From the NCBI GenBank assembly GCA_044507605.1, contig JBIQJI010000013.1, forward strand, positions 1 through 64,000: a DNA stretch of 64,000 nucleotides, in the 5' to 3' direction. The stretch is from Thermopolyspora sp044507605. Its GTDB lineage: Bacteria > Actinomycetota > Actinomycetes > Streptosporangiales > Streptosporangiaceae. The notes below the pieces were generated by a model that was not told the DNA's origin, made no database searches, and saw only the letters and a program-made list of their open reading frames with translations. The translations under genes and the position numbers were made by a program. This document shows, piece after piece, positions 40,146-48,527 of the stretch. The first letter of the stretch is position 1. Each line of letters starts with the position of its first letter.

Positions 40146-43052
40146 GTGCAACCGTCGAGTCATTCGGTCACCGCGATCGTCGTCGCCCATGATGGCTCCC
40201 GCTGGTTGCCGGAGACGCTCGACGCCGTGCTCCGGCAGACACGGCCCGTCGACCGCGTCGTCGGCATCGACAACGGCAGCCGCGACGGCTGCGCCGCGAT
40301 CCTCGGCGAGTCGTTCGGGCCCGGCAACGTGCTCAAGCTGCCCCGGTCGACCGGGTTCGGGCAGGCCGTGGCCGCCGCGCTCGACCGGCTGTCGCCGGCG
40401 TTCGACGGGCCCGAGTCGGGCCGCGAGTGGATCTGGCTGATCCACGACGACTGCGCCCCCGACCGGCAGGCGCTGGCCGCGCTGCTGTGGGCGGCCGACC
40501 GCGACGACAAGGCCGTGATCCTCGGGCCGAAGCTGCGCGACTGGCTCGACCGCCGGGTGCTGCTGGAGGCCGGGGTCACGGTCGACCGCTCGGGGCGGCG
40601 CGACACCGGCCTGGAGGCCCGTGAGTACGACCAGGGCCAGCACGACGACATGCGTGACGTGCTGGCGGTGTCGACGGCCGGCATGCTGATCCGCCGCGAC
40701 GTGTGGGAGCGGCTCGGCGGCCTCGACCCCGAGCTGCCGCTGTTCCGCGACGACGTCGACCTGTGCTGGCGGGCCCACACGGCCGGGCACCGGGTGCTCA
40801 TCGTCACCGAGGCGATCGCCTACCACGCCGAGGCCGCCGCCCGCAGGCGGCGCCGCATCACCGTGATCGACGCGCATCCGCACCGGCTCGACCGCCGCCA
40901 CGCGCTGTTCGTGATCATGGCGAATCTGCCGTTCCTGCGGCTGCTGTGGTCGCTCGTGCGCAACACGTTCGCCTCGGTGCTGCGCACCCTGGTGCTGCTG
41001 CTCGCCAAGCAGCCGGCCAACGCGTTCGACGAGATCGCCGCGCTGTGCTGGGTCCTCGGCCACCCCAGGCGGCTGATGCGTGCCCGGCGGGCGCGGCGCA
41101 GGGACAGGCGGCGCGGCTACCCGGCCGTCGAGCGGCTGTTGACGCCGTCGAGCATGGCGTACCGGCGGTTCGCCGACATGATCCAGGGGTATCTCGCGGG
41201 CGGCGGCCCGATGGACTCGGCGGGGCGGCACCATGTGATGCTGTCGGAGCCGTCGGCCGACGACGGCGACGAGCTGCTCACCGACGTGGGGATGACCCAG
41301 CGCGTCTTCGGCAACCCCGGGGTGCTGCTCACCCTCGGGCTGACGATCGTGTCGCTGGTCGCCGCGCGGCCGCTGCTGACGGGCGACGGGCTGCTCGGCG
41401 GCGGCGCGCTGGTGCCCGTCGCGGGCGGCGCGGGTGACCTGTGGCGGCTGTACGTCTCCGCCGACCACGCCACGGCCGGCCTCGGCTGGGACTCCTGGGC
41501 CGCGCCGTACGTCGCGGTCATGGCCGGGCTGTCGGCGCTGTGCTTCGGCAAGACCTGGCTCGCGGTGTCGGTGCTGCTGATCGGTTGTGTGCCGTTAGCG
41601 GGCCTGTCGGCCTATCTCGCGACCCGGTCGATGATCTCCTACGCCCCGGCACGCGTGTGGTTCGCCGCTTCGTACGCCCTCCTGCCCGTCGCCATGGGCA
41701 CCGTGGCGGGTGGCCGCGTCGGCACCGCCGTGGTGCTCGTCCTGCTGCCCGTCTACGGCGTGCTGCTCATCCGGCTGCTGACGGCCCGCGGCCCGGGCCG
41801 GCGCAGGCCGGCCTGGGGCCTTGGCCTGCTGCTCGCCGTGGGCGCGGCCTTCGTGCCCCTGGTGTACGCGCTGATGGCGTTGCTGGGCGTCGCCGCCGTG
41901 GGCCTGTACGCCCGCCGCCGGCGCCGTGCCGCGCGGTCGGCGGCGGTCTCCCTGGCCATCGCGCTCGTCCTGCCGATCGTGCTGCTGCTCCCCTGGCTGG
42001 TCGCCACCATCGGCACCGACCCGGGGCGGCTGCTTTTGGAGGCGGGGCTGCACCGGGCGTCCCTCGTCGACGCGCGGCTCGGGCCCGAGTCGCTGCTCCT
42101 GCTCGATCCCGGCGGCCCCGGCACCCCGCCCTATTGGGCCACCGGCGGCATGTTCGCGCTGGCGTTCATCGGTGCGGTGATGCGCAGCCGCCGCCTGATC
42201 ATCGCGGTGGCCTGGGGCATCGCGGCGTTCGGCGTGTTCCTGGCCGTCGCGGTGAGCCGTGTCGAGGTCGGCGGGGTCCCGGTGTGGCCGGGCGTGCCGC
42301 TCGCGGTGGCGGCCCTCGGCCTGCTCGTCGCCGGCGCGCTGCCGGCGCACCGCATCTCCGAGCTGCGGGCCCGCGGCGCGTTCGGCACGATCGCGGCGAC
42401 GGTGGTGGCCCTGCTGGCGGTGGCGTCGCCGCTGGTCACCGCGGGGCTGTGGGTGCGCGCCGGGGTGACGGGGCCGCTGCGGCACGACGCCGCCGACCTC
42501 GTCTCGGCGTACTCTCCGGCGAATCCGCGCGAGGCGACCGGCACCCTGATCCTGCGCGAGCGCGACGGCGTCCTCACCTATACGCTGCTGCGCGGCCGCA
42601 TGCCGCTGATCGGCGAGTCCGACCTGCCGTCCCGCACCGACGACCGGTTCGGCGCGGCCGTCGCCGGGCTCGCCGCCGGTCGTGGCGGCACCGACGCGCA
42701 GACCCTCGCGGCAGCGGGCGTGGAGTTCGTGACCGTGCCCGGGCCGGTCGGCGCCGCCCTGCGGCGGGCGCTCGACTCCGAGCCCGCGCTCGCCCGGCTG
42801 AGCCTGTCGGAGGCGGCCGGGCTGTGGCGCATGACCATCCCGGTCGGCGCGCCCCCCGGCCCCCCGGGCGAGGGCGATGTCGTGCACCGCGCCTGGCTGT
42901 GGACCCAGGCGGCGATCGTGCTGCTCGCGCTGCTGCTCGCCGCGCCCGGTGGCCGCGGCCGGGAGGCCGCCGAGGAGCGGCCGGGAGAGCCGGAACGGGG
43001 CGGCCGGGAGACCGGCCGGGAGCCGGGCCGTCAGATGGCGGGTGCGCGATGA
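40146..43052 (+). CDS. GT2 glycosyltransferase fused to a large polytopic membrane domain
   Basis: A 968-residue protein. Residues 1 to about 260 form a GT-A domain (AIVVAHDGSRWLPETL, GIDNGSRDG, WLIHDDCAPD, then LFRDDVDLCWRAHTAGH). About 14 membrane helices follow from residue 260 onward, with a soluble extracytoplasmic segment near 800-920. This architecture is found next to whiB and manB in many actinomycetes and resembles membrane glycosyltransferases of cell-wall polymer assembly. The donor is not evident. GTG 40146 begins the first beta strand and follows AAGGA. Its stop overlaps the next start (ATGA), so it is co-translated with the DUF5719-type protein. Confidence 0.85.
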   Translation: MQPSSHSVTAIVVAHDGSRWLPETLDAVLRQTRPVDRVVGIDNGSRDGCAAILGESFGPGNVLKLPRSTGFGQAVAAALDRLSPAFDGPESGREWIWLIHDDCAPDRQALAALLWAADRDDKAVILGPKLRDWLDRRVLLEAGVTVDRSGRRDTGLEAREYDQGQHDDMRDVLAVSTAGMLIRRDVWERLGGLDPELPLFRDDVDLCWRAHTAGHRVLIVTEAIAYHAEAAARRRRRITVIDAHPHRLDRRHALFVIMANLPFLRLLWSLVRNTFASVLRTLVLLLAKQPANAFDEIAALCWVLGHPRRLMRARRARRRDRRRGYPAVERLLTPSSMAYRRFADMIQGYLAGGGPMDSAGRHHVMLSEPSADDGDELLTDVGMTQRVFGNPGVLLTLGLTIVSLVAARPLLTGDGLLGGGALVPVAGGAGDLWRLYVSADHATAGLGWDSWAAPYVAVMAGLSALCFGKTWLAVSVLLIGCVPLAGLSAYLATRSMISYAPARVWFAASYALLPVAMGTVAGGRVGTAVVLVLLPVYGVLLIRLLTARGPGRRRPAWGLGLLLAVGAAFVPLVYALMALLGVAAVGLYARRRRRAARSAAVSLAIALVLPIVLLLPWLVATIGTDPGRLLLEAGLHRASLVDARLGPESLLLLDPGGPGTPPYWATGGMFALAFIGAVMRSRRLIIAVAWGIAAFGVFLAVAVSRVEVGGVPVWPGVPLAVAALGLLVAGALPAHRISELRARGAFGTIAATVVALLAVASPLVTAGLWVRAGVTGPLRHDAADLVSAYSPANPREATGTLILRERDGVLTYTLLRGRMPLIGESDLPSRTDDRFGAAVAGLAAGRGGTDAQTLAAAGVEFVTVPGPVGAALRRALDSEPALARLSLSEAAGLWRMTIPVGAPPGPPGEGDVVHRAWLWTQAAIVLLALLLAAPGGRGREAAEERPGEPERGGRETGREPGRQMAGAR

Positions 43053-44533
43053 GGGCCTTCATCCAGCACCGGGTGGGCCTGGCCGTGCTGGTGCTGGCCG
43101 CCTTCGCCGCCCTCTACGGCCTCGCGTACGTCACCCGCCCCGCCCCGGCGCCCCCGAAGGCGGCCGCGCCCGTGAAGGTGCCCGTCGAGTCGGTCGAGAC
43201 GGTCTGCCCCGACAGCGCGAACGCCCGGCTGAGCGCGCTGACACCCGACCCGGCCAAGGACGGCGGCACCGGATCGATCACCATCGCCCGGCTGACCGAG
43301 CCCGGGGCGCCCGCCCCCACGAGCGTGTCCCTGAAGCAGGCCGGCGTGCTGTGGCAGGCCGACGCCACGAAGGCCACGGGCAAGCCCACCGGCAAGGCCG
43401 CCAAGAAGCAGGCCGGGGGCCCCGTCACCGTGGCCGCGACCGGTGCCATGGCCGCCGGGCTGGAGGCCGGGCAGACCACCCGGACCCTCACCGGCGCGAG
43501 CCGGGGCCTGGCCGGCGTGCGCTGCGTGCAGCCCGGCGCGAGCGCCTGGTTCGTCGGCCCCGGCCCGGCCGCCGCCGACGTCACGCTCTACCTCGCCAAC
43601 GCCGACCGCGCCGCCGCGTCCGTGTCGATCACGATCTACTCCGGCGAGGGGCCGATCGTGGGCGGCGCCGGCAGCGGCCTGCTGCTGCGGCCGGGCGAGC
43701 GGCGGGCCGTCGCGCTGCGCGACCTCGCCCCCTCGCCGCTCGTCATGGCCGTCCACGTCGAGACCGACGCGGGCCGGGTGACGGCCGCCGCCAAGGCGGT
43801 GCTCCGGGACGGCAAGGGCGCCGACTGGCTGCCGCTCGCGGCCGAGCCGGCCACCACGGTCGTGGTGCCGGGGGTGCCCGGCGGCGGTGGGCTGCGCACC
43901 CTGTACGTCGCGACCCCCGGCGAGGCCGACACGCTGGTGCGGGTCAAGGCGGTGACCGAGGACGGGGCGTACGCCATGAAGGGCCGCGAAGCCATCGAGG
44001 TCGCCCCCGGCGCGGCCGCCTCCATGGACATCACCACGGGCATCGGCGGGCGGCCCGCCGCGATCGTGCTCACCTCCGACGTGCCGATCGTCGCCGGCAT
44101 GATGATCAACGGCACCGGCACCCAGCAGGACGTGGCGTTCACCGCCGGCACGGCCCCCATCGACCACGGCACCATCGTCGCCGACAACAGGACCGGCGAG
44201 CGGACGAGGTCGCGGCTCGTGCTGTCGGCCCCCGGCGCGGCGGCCAAGGTGCGCGTGCGGATCATCCCGTCGAAGGGCACCGCGCCGAGCCCGGTCGAGG
44301 TGTCGCTCAAGGCGGCGCGCACCAAGGAGGTCAAGCTGGCCGCCCCGCCCGGCGGCGGCCCCTACGGCGTGGTGGTGCTCCCCGAGCCGGGCTCCGGCCC
44401 GGTCTACGGCGGCAGGGTCCTCGACGAGCGCACCGACGACGGGCTGCTGCTGACGGTGCAGCCGTTCGCGCCGGCCCGCACCGAGGTCACGGTGCCGGTC
44501 ACCGCCGACACCGAGTCGGCCGTGCTGCCCTGA
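43049..44533 (+). CDS. Membrane-anchored extracytoplasmic protein, DUF5719-like
   Basis: A 494-residue protein with one N-terminal helix (VGLAVLVLAAFAALYGLAYV, 9-28) and a large exported domain. It has two cysteines (in VETVCPDS and GVRCVQPG) that could form a disulfide, and beta-rich repeats such as ASVSITIYSGEGP and RVKAVTEDGAY. DUF5719 proteins regularly follow the GT2 membrane protein in this locus; their role is unknown. The start overlaps the upstream stop by four bases, so a shared function with the glycosyltransferase at the cell surface is likely. No catalytic motif is visible. Confidence 0.78.
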   Translation: MRAFIQHRVGLAVLVLAAFAALYGLAYVTRPAPAPPKAAAPVKVPVESVETVCPDSANARLSALTPDPAKDGGTGSITIARLTEPGAPAPTSVSLKQAGVLWQADATKATGKPTGKAAKKQAGGPVTVAATGAMAAGLEAGQTTRTLTGASRGLAGVRCVQPGASAWFVGPGPAAADVTLYLANADRAAASVSITIYSGEGPIVGGAGSGLLLRPGERRAVALRDLAPSPLVMAVHVETDAGRVTAAAKAVLRDGKGADWLPLAAEPATTVVVPGVPGGGGLRTLYVATPGEADTLVRVKAVTEDGAYAMKGREAIEVAPGAAASMDITTGIGGRPAAIVLTSDVPIVAGMMINGTGTQQDVAFTAGTAPIDHGTIVADNRTGERTRSRLVLSAPGAAAKVRVRIIPSKGTAPSPVEVSLKAARTKEVKLAAPPGGGPYGVVVLPEPGSGPVYGGRVLDERTDDGLLLTVQPFAPARTEVTVPVTADTESAVLP

Positions 44534-44574
44534 TCGCCGCGTCGCCGGCGCGCACGGGGCCGGGTCGGTGCGGG

Positions 44575-45060
44575 TCAGTGGCGGTCGTCGTAGCCGGGGT
44601 CGATGGTCTCGGGCGACAGCCCGAGCAGGCTGGCCACCTGCTCGACCACCACGTCGTGGACGAGGCTGCCGAGCTGGTCGCGGTCGCGGGTGCGGGCCTC
44701 CAGGGGACGCCGGTAGACGATGACGGCGGCCCGGTCGCCGCCGCTCGCCGGCTCGGCGCGGCCGAGCGGGATGGGGTCGGACGACTCCAGCCGCGCCGGC
44801 CCGTCGACCAGCTCCTCCATCGGGGGAACGTCCTCGACGGCGAACTCGACCGACGACAGCTGTTTGCCCCAGCGCGGCCTGAGCCGGTCGACCGCGTCGA
44901 GCACGAGGTCGTCGAAGCGCTCGCCCCGGGAGCGCGCGATGGGCACGTGGGCGGGCGCCAGAGGGCCGCGCAGACCCCGGCCGTGCCGGTCGCGCCCTCG
45001 GCGGCCGGGCGGGCGGCTGGAACGGTCGTGGCGGTGCTCGTCACCCGATGCCGAACTCAC
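44575..45060 (-). CDS. Metallopeptidase-family (zincin-like) protein with degenerate HExxH
   Basis: A 161-residue protein. About 35 basic, Arg/Gly-rich residues precede a domain starting APAHVPIARSRGERFDDLVLDAVDRL, characteristic of the small zincin family found beside DUF3499 in actinobacteria (Rv3259-like). The place where zincins have HExxH reads VHDVVVEQ, so the first His is kept but the Glu and second His are not at their usual spacing. Catalysis is therefore doubtful. GTG 45060 has a weak ribosome site. It is divergent from the DUF3499 gene, the same arrangement I recall in mycobacteria. Confidence 0.75.
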   Translation of the reverse strand: MSSASGDEHRHDRSSRPPGRRGRDRHGRGLRGPLAPAHVPIARSRGERFDDLVLDAVDRLRPRWGKQLSSVEFAVEDVPPMEELVDGPARLESSDPIPLGRAEPASGGDRAAVIVYRRPLEARTRDRDQLGSLVHDVVVEQVASLLGLSPETIDPGYDDRH

Positions 45061-45167
45061 ATGACAAGCGTAGGGGAGATGGGGAGCGGTGGCGGGGACG
45101 ACAGGGCCCGCTTCGTCGTGTGGGCCCGCCTTCGCGGCTCCGCGTGAACACCCGTAAGAACGGTCCG

Positions 45168-45179
45168 TTATCCGGATAA
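45168..45179. promoter_or_regulatory. 12-bp perfect palindrome in a divergent intergenic region
   Basis: TTATCCGGATAA is a perfect palindrome within the 219-base gap between the zincin-like gene and the DUF3499 gene. It is A/T-rich at its ends in a very GC-rich setting, so it could be an operator or part of a promoter for either gene. No matching second site was noticed. Confidence 0.35.
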
Positions 45180-45279
45180 GAGGTGCGCGAGTGGCCGTCC
45201 GTGTCCGAATTGTGGCGACACGCTCGTTAAGAGCGGCGCGGTGGTGGCAATGTGAACGCGGACCGGATACGGTCCCTCC

Positions 45280-45663
45280 GTGAGCCCCGTCCGCAGCTGT
45301 TCCCGTACCGCCTGCAGGCAGCCTGCCGTCTTCACACTAACGTACGTCTACGCCGACTCCACCGCTGTTCTCGGCCCCCTGGCGGCGTATGTCGAACCAC
45401 ACTGCTACGACCTGTGCGCGGAGCACGCCGAGCGGCTCACCGCTCCCCGGGGCTGGGAGGTCGTGCGCCTCCCCTCCGAGGCGGGCCGCCCGAGCACCGA
45501 CGACCTGGAGGCCCTGGCCAACGCGGTGCGCGAGGCCGCCCGGCCGCACGCGCCCGGCGAGGAGCCGGTCGGTCAGGGGGTCGAGGTCGGCCGCCGGGGG
45601 CACTTGCGGGTGTTGCGCTCGGCCCAGCCGGGCCGTGAGCCGGGCACGTCGCGGGGACAGTAG
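45280..45663 (+). CDS. DUF3499 family protein, putative zinc-binding
   Basis: A 127-residue protein. Its first 60 residues hold RSCSRTACRQPAVFTLTYVYADSTAVLGPL and CYDLCAEHAERLTAP, the DUF3499 signature, with C7, C12, C42, C45 and H48 arranged like a zinc-ribbon or treble-clef site. The C-terminal half is variable and polar. The function is unknown, but the gene is nearly always next to manB in actinobacteria (Rv3258c in mycobacteria). GTG 45280 begins the conserved region. It ends 62 bases before manB. Confidence 0.85.
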   Translation: MSPVRSCSRTACRQPAVFTLTYVYADSTAVLGPLAAYVEPHCYDLCAEHAERLTAPRGWEVVRLPSEAGRPSTDDLEALANAVREAARPHAPGEEPVGQGVEVGRRGHLRVLRSAQPGREPGTSRGQ

Positions 45664-45725
45664 GCTCGCATTCGACTACGACGCGACTTTCCAATGCGAT
45701 TTCCGACGACCTGAGGGCGGAGCTG

Positions 45726-47123
45726 GTGGGCGATCTCGCCAAGATCTTCAAGCCAGAGATCTTCAAGGCGTACGACATTCGTGGTGTCGTGCCCGACGAG
45801 CTCAGTGCGGAGACCGCCGAGGCCGTGGGGGCGGCCTTCGTCCAGGTGACCGGCGCGGCGACGGTGGTCGTCGCCCGTGACATGCGCACCAGCTCGCCGG
45901 CGCTGGCCGCGGCGTTCGCGCGCGGCGCCACCGCGTGCGGGGCCGACGTGGTCGACGCCGGCCTGGGCTCCACCGACCTGCTCTACTACGCCAGCGGCAG
46001 CCTGGGCCTGCCCGGCGCGATGTTCACCGCGAGCCACAACCCCGCCCGCTACAACGGCATGAAGCTGTGCCGGGCCGGGGCGGTGCCGATCGGCGCCGAG
46101 ACCGGCCTCGTCGAGATCCGCGACGCCGCGGCGGCGTGGCTCGACCGGCCCCGCCCGGCCGCCCGCGCGGGCGAGGTGGTGCGGCGCGACCTGCTCACGG
46201 GCTACGCCGAGCATCTGCGCACGCTGGTCGACCTGAGCGGCCTCCGCACGCTGCGCGTGGTCGTCGACGCCGGCAACGGCATGGCCGGCCACACCGTGCC
46301 GGCGGTGCTGGGCCCCGAGGCCGTGCCGTCGGTGGAGCTGGTGCCGCTGTACTTCGAGCTCGACGGCACCTTCCCCAACCACGAGGCCAACCCGATCGAG
46401 CCGGACAATCTGCGCGACCTGAGCAAGGCCGTCGTCGAGCATCAGGCCGACATCGGCCTGGCCTTCGACGGCGACGCCGATCGGTGCTGGGTGATCGACG
46501 AGCGCGGCGAGTCGGTCTCGCCGTCGGCCATCACCGCCCTGGTCGCCACGCGCGAGCTCGCCAAGTACCCCGGCGCCACGATCATCCACAACCTGATCAC
46601 CTCCCGGGCCGTGCCCGAGATCGTCGCCGAGCACGGCGGCGTGCCGCTGCGCACCCGGGTCGGCCACTCGTTCATCAAGGCCGAGATGGCCCGCACCGGC
46701 GCGGTGTTCGGCGGCGAGCACTCCGCCCACTACTACTTCCGCGACTTCTGGTACGCCGACTCCGGCATGCTGGCCGCGCTGCACGTGCTGGCCGCACTGG
46801 GCGAAGGCGACCTGCCGCTGTCGCGGCTGCTGGCCGGCCACACGCGCTACAGCGCCTCCGGCGAGATCAACAGCAGGGTGGCGGACCAGGCGGCCGCGAT
46901 CGCCCGGGTCCGCGCCGCCTACACCGACGGGAGCGCCGGTGACGGAGCCGCCGGGGGCGTGACCCTCGACGATCTCGACGGCCTGACCGTGTCGGGGCCC
47001 GACTGGTGGTTCAATGTGCGGCCGTCCAACACCGAGCCGCTGCTGCGGCTCAACGCCGAAGCCGCCGACGAGGAGAAGATGGCGACCCTGCGCGACAGGG
47101 TCCTCGCCATCGTGAGGAGCTGA
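45726..47123 (+). CDS. manB: Phosphomannomutase/phosphoglucomutase
   Basis: A 465-residue alpha-D-phosphohexomutase. The phosphoserine loop TASHNPARYNGMK is at about 97-109, the metal loop DGDADRCW near 249-256, the sugar-binding loop GGEHSAHYYFRDFWYADSG near 326-344, and the phosphate loop RPSNTEPLLRL near the C-terminus. GEHSAH and DGDADR indicate the PMM/PGM branch. It interconverts mannose-6-phosphate and mannose-1-phosphate, feeding the GDP-mannose pyrophosphorylase-like enzyme at 19055. GTG 45726 precedes the expected first strand. It forms an operon with the Trm112-like gene (four bases away) and the SIS gene. Confidence 0.93.
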   Translation: MGDLAKIFKPEIFKAYDIRGVVPDELSAETAEAVGAAFVQVTGAATVVVARDMRTSSPALAAAFARGATACGADVVDAGLGSTDLLYYASGSLGLPGAMFTASHNPARYNGMKLCRAGAVPIGAETGLVEIRDAAAAWLDRPRPAARAGEVVRRDLLTGYAEHLRTLVDLSGLRTLRVVVDAGNGMAGHTVPAVLGPEAVPSVELVPLYFELDGTFPNHEANPIEPDNLRDLSKAVVEHQADIGLAFDGDADRCWVIDERGESVSPSAITALVATRELAKYPGATIIHNLITSRAVPEIVAEHGGVPLRTRVGHSFIKAEMARTGAVFGGEHSAHYYFRDFWYADSGMLAALHVLAALGEGDLPLSRLLAGHTRYSASGEINSRVADQAAAIARVRAAYTDGSAGDGAAGGVTLDDLDGLTVSGPDWWFNVRPSNTEPLLRLNAEAADEEKMATLRDRVLAIVRS

Positions 47124-47127
47124 CATC

Positions 47128-47301
47128 GTGAAGATGGACGACTGGCTGCTGGAGATCCTGGCCTGCCCGGCGTGCAAGTCGCCGCTGCGCGTGCTGCCCG
47201 ACACCGAGGAGCTGGCCTGCACCTCCGACGCCTGCGGCCTGGTCTATCCGGTGCGCGATCAGATACCCGTGCTGCTGGTCGACGAGGCGCGTAAGCCCTG
47301 A
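47128..47301 (+). CDS. Trm112 family small zinc-ribbon protein
   Basis: A 57-residue protein starting at GTG 47128, four bases after the manB stop, with GAGGAG as ribosome site. The sequence MDDWLLEILACPAC, then LACTSDACGLVYPVRDQIPVLL, is the full Trm112/UPF0434 signature with two cysteine pairs (C13, C16, C31, C36) and the conserved YPVRDxIPVLL end. Trm112-type proteins act as partners or activators of methyltransferases and other enzymes; a partner here is not evident. It is easily overlooked because of its size. It ends four bases before the SIS gene, so all three are one operon. Confidence 0.9.
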   Translation: MKMDDWLLEILACPACKSPLRVLPDTEELACTSDACGLVYPVRDQIPVLLVDEARKP

Positions 47302-47305
47302 CCCG

Positions 47306-48445
47306 GTGACCGAGGCGAGTTTCGAGCCCGACCGGCTCGACGACCAGGTTTTCCTGGAGGAGGCCGACCCGGGCGGCGTGCTGCGCGGGGTGGCGTCCTC
47401 GGCGGCCCGCATCCGGGTGGCGTACCGCGCGGCGACCGAGGCGGGCGTGCCGTCGGTCGCCGCCGACGGGCGGCCCCGGGCCATCGTGGTCGCCGGGTCG
47501 GGCGGCGCCGGCCTCACGGGCGACCTGCTCGCCGCGATCTGCGGCTACGCCGCGCCGCTGCCGATCCTGACCGTGCGCGGGCACCGCCTGCCCGGCTGGG
47601 TGGGCGCCGCCGACCTGGTCGCGGCCGTGTCGGCGCCGGGCACCACCGAGGAGACCCTCGCGGTCGCCGCCGAGGCCGCGCGCCGCGGCTGCCGCCTGCT
47701 GGCGGCGGGGGCCGAGGGCTCGCCGCTGGAGGCGGTGGCCAGGCAGGCGTCGGCGCCGTTCGTGCGGGTGTCCGGGCCGCGGTTCGCCGGGCCGGTCGCC
47801 GGCGGCGCCCACGAGGCGCTGTGGCCCCTGTCGATCCCGCTGGTCGTGATGGCGGGGGCGCTCGGCCTGATGCGGGGCGTCGAGGAGGCCTGTGAGGCGG
47901 CGGCGGCGCGGCTGGAGGACATCGCGCACCGCTGTCGGCCCGGCAGCGAGTCGTTCATCAACCCGGGCAAGACGCTGGCGATGGAACTGGCCGGCACGGT
48001 GCCGGTCATCTGGGGGTCGTCGCCGGTCGCCACGGTGGCGGCGCGGCACCTGGCCGAGCGGCTGCAGGTGACCGCCAAGTACCCCGCGACCTGGGGGGAT
48101 CTGACGGACGCCACGCACGACCAGCTGGCGGCGTTCGACGGGCCGCTGGCCGAGCGGGACATCTTCGCCGAGGGGCCCTCGCGCACCCTGCGCCTGGTGC
48201 TGCTGCGCGACGACACCGGCGAGCATCCGAGGGCGGCGCTGCGGCGTGAGGTGGCGACCCGGCTCGCGGACGACCGGCACGTGCCGATCAGCGAGCTGCG
48301 CGCCGAGGAGGGGCATCCGCTGGTGCGGCTGGCCGGGCTGGCCGGCGTCTGCGACTACGCGAGCGTCTACCTGGCCCTCGGTTACGGCATCGACCCCGCC
48401 TCCGTGCCCATCATGGCCGAACTGCAGGCGAGGATCGCCCCATAG
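47306..48445 (+). CDS. SIS domain protein, bifunctional phosphoglucose/phosphomannose isomerase-like
   Basis: A 379-residue protein with two sugar-isomerase (SIS) domains. The first opens AIVVAGSGGAGLTGDLLAA (about 53-71) with VSAPGTTEETLAVA, a modified form of the usual SGNTEET phosphate loop. The second has VPVIWGSSPVATVAARHLAERL and YPATWGDLTDATHDQLAAF in place of the KN-x-P-x-NH motif of active enzymes. The gene corresponds in place to Rv3256c, between manB and sahH. The changes at SGNT and the catalytic region mean that isomerase activity is not certain. GTG 47306 lies four bases after the Trm112-like stop. Confidence 0.8.
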   Translation: MTEASFEPDRLDDQVFLEEADPGGVLRGVASSAARIRVAYRAATEAGVPSVAADGRPRAIVVAGSGGAGLTGDLLAAICGYAAPLPILTVRGHRLPGWVGAADLVAAVSAPGTTEETLAVAAEAARRGCRLLAAGAEGSPLEAVARQASAPFVRVSGPRFAGPVAGGAHEALWPLSIPLVVMAGALGLMRGVEEACEAAAARLEDIAHRCRPGSESFINPGKTLAMELAGTVPVIWGSSPVATVAARHLAERLQVTAKYPATWGDLTDATHDQLAAFDGPLAERDIFAEGPSRTLRLVLLRDDTGEHPRAALRREVATRLADDRHVPISELRAEEGHPLVRLAGLAGVCDYASVYLALGYGIDPASVPIMAELQARIAP

Positions 48446-48527
48446 CGGTGACCCCAATAGGATCGCAGGGTCGCCGGTCAGGGCGACGGGCAAGGATGAT
48501 CATTGTGCGGATGAGGCGGAGTCGGCG

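Noticed and set aside
37203..41468. A 1421-codon open frame on the minus strand
   Set aside because: It is antisense to the collagen-like gene, whiB and the GT2 gene; third-position GC bias supports the plus-strand genes.
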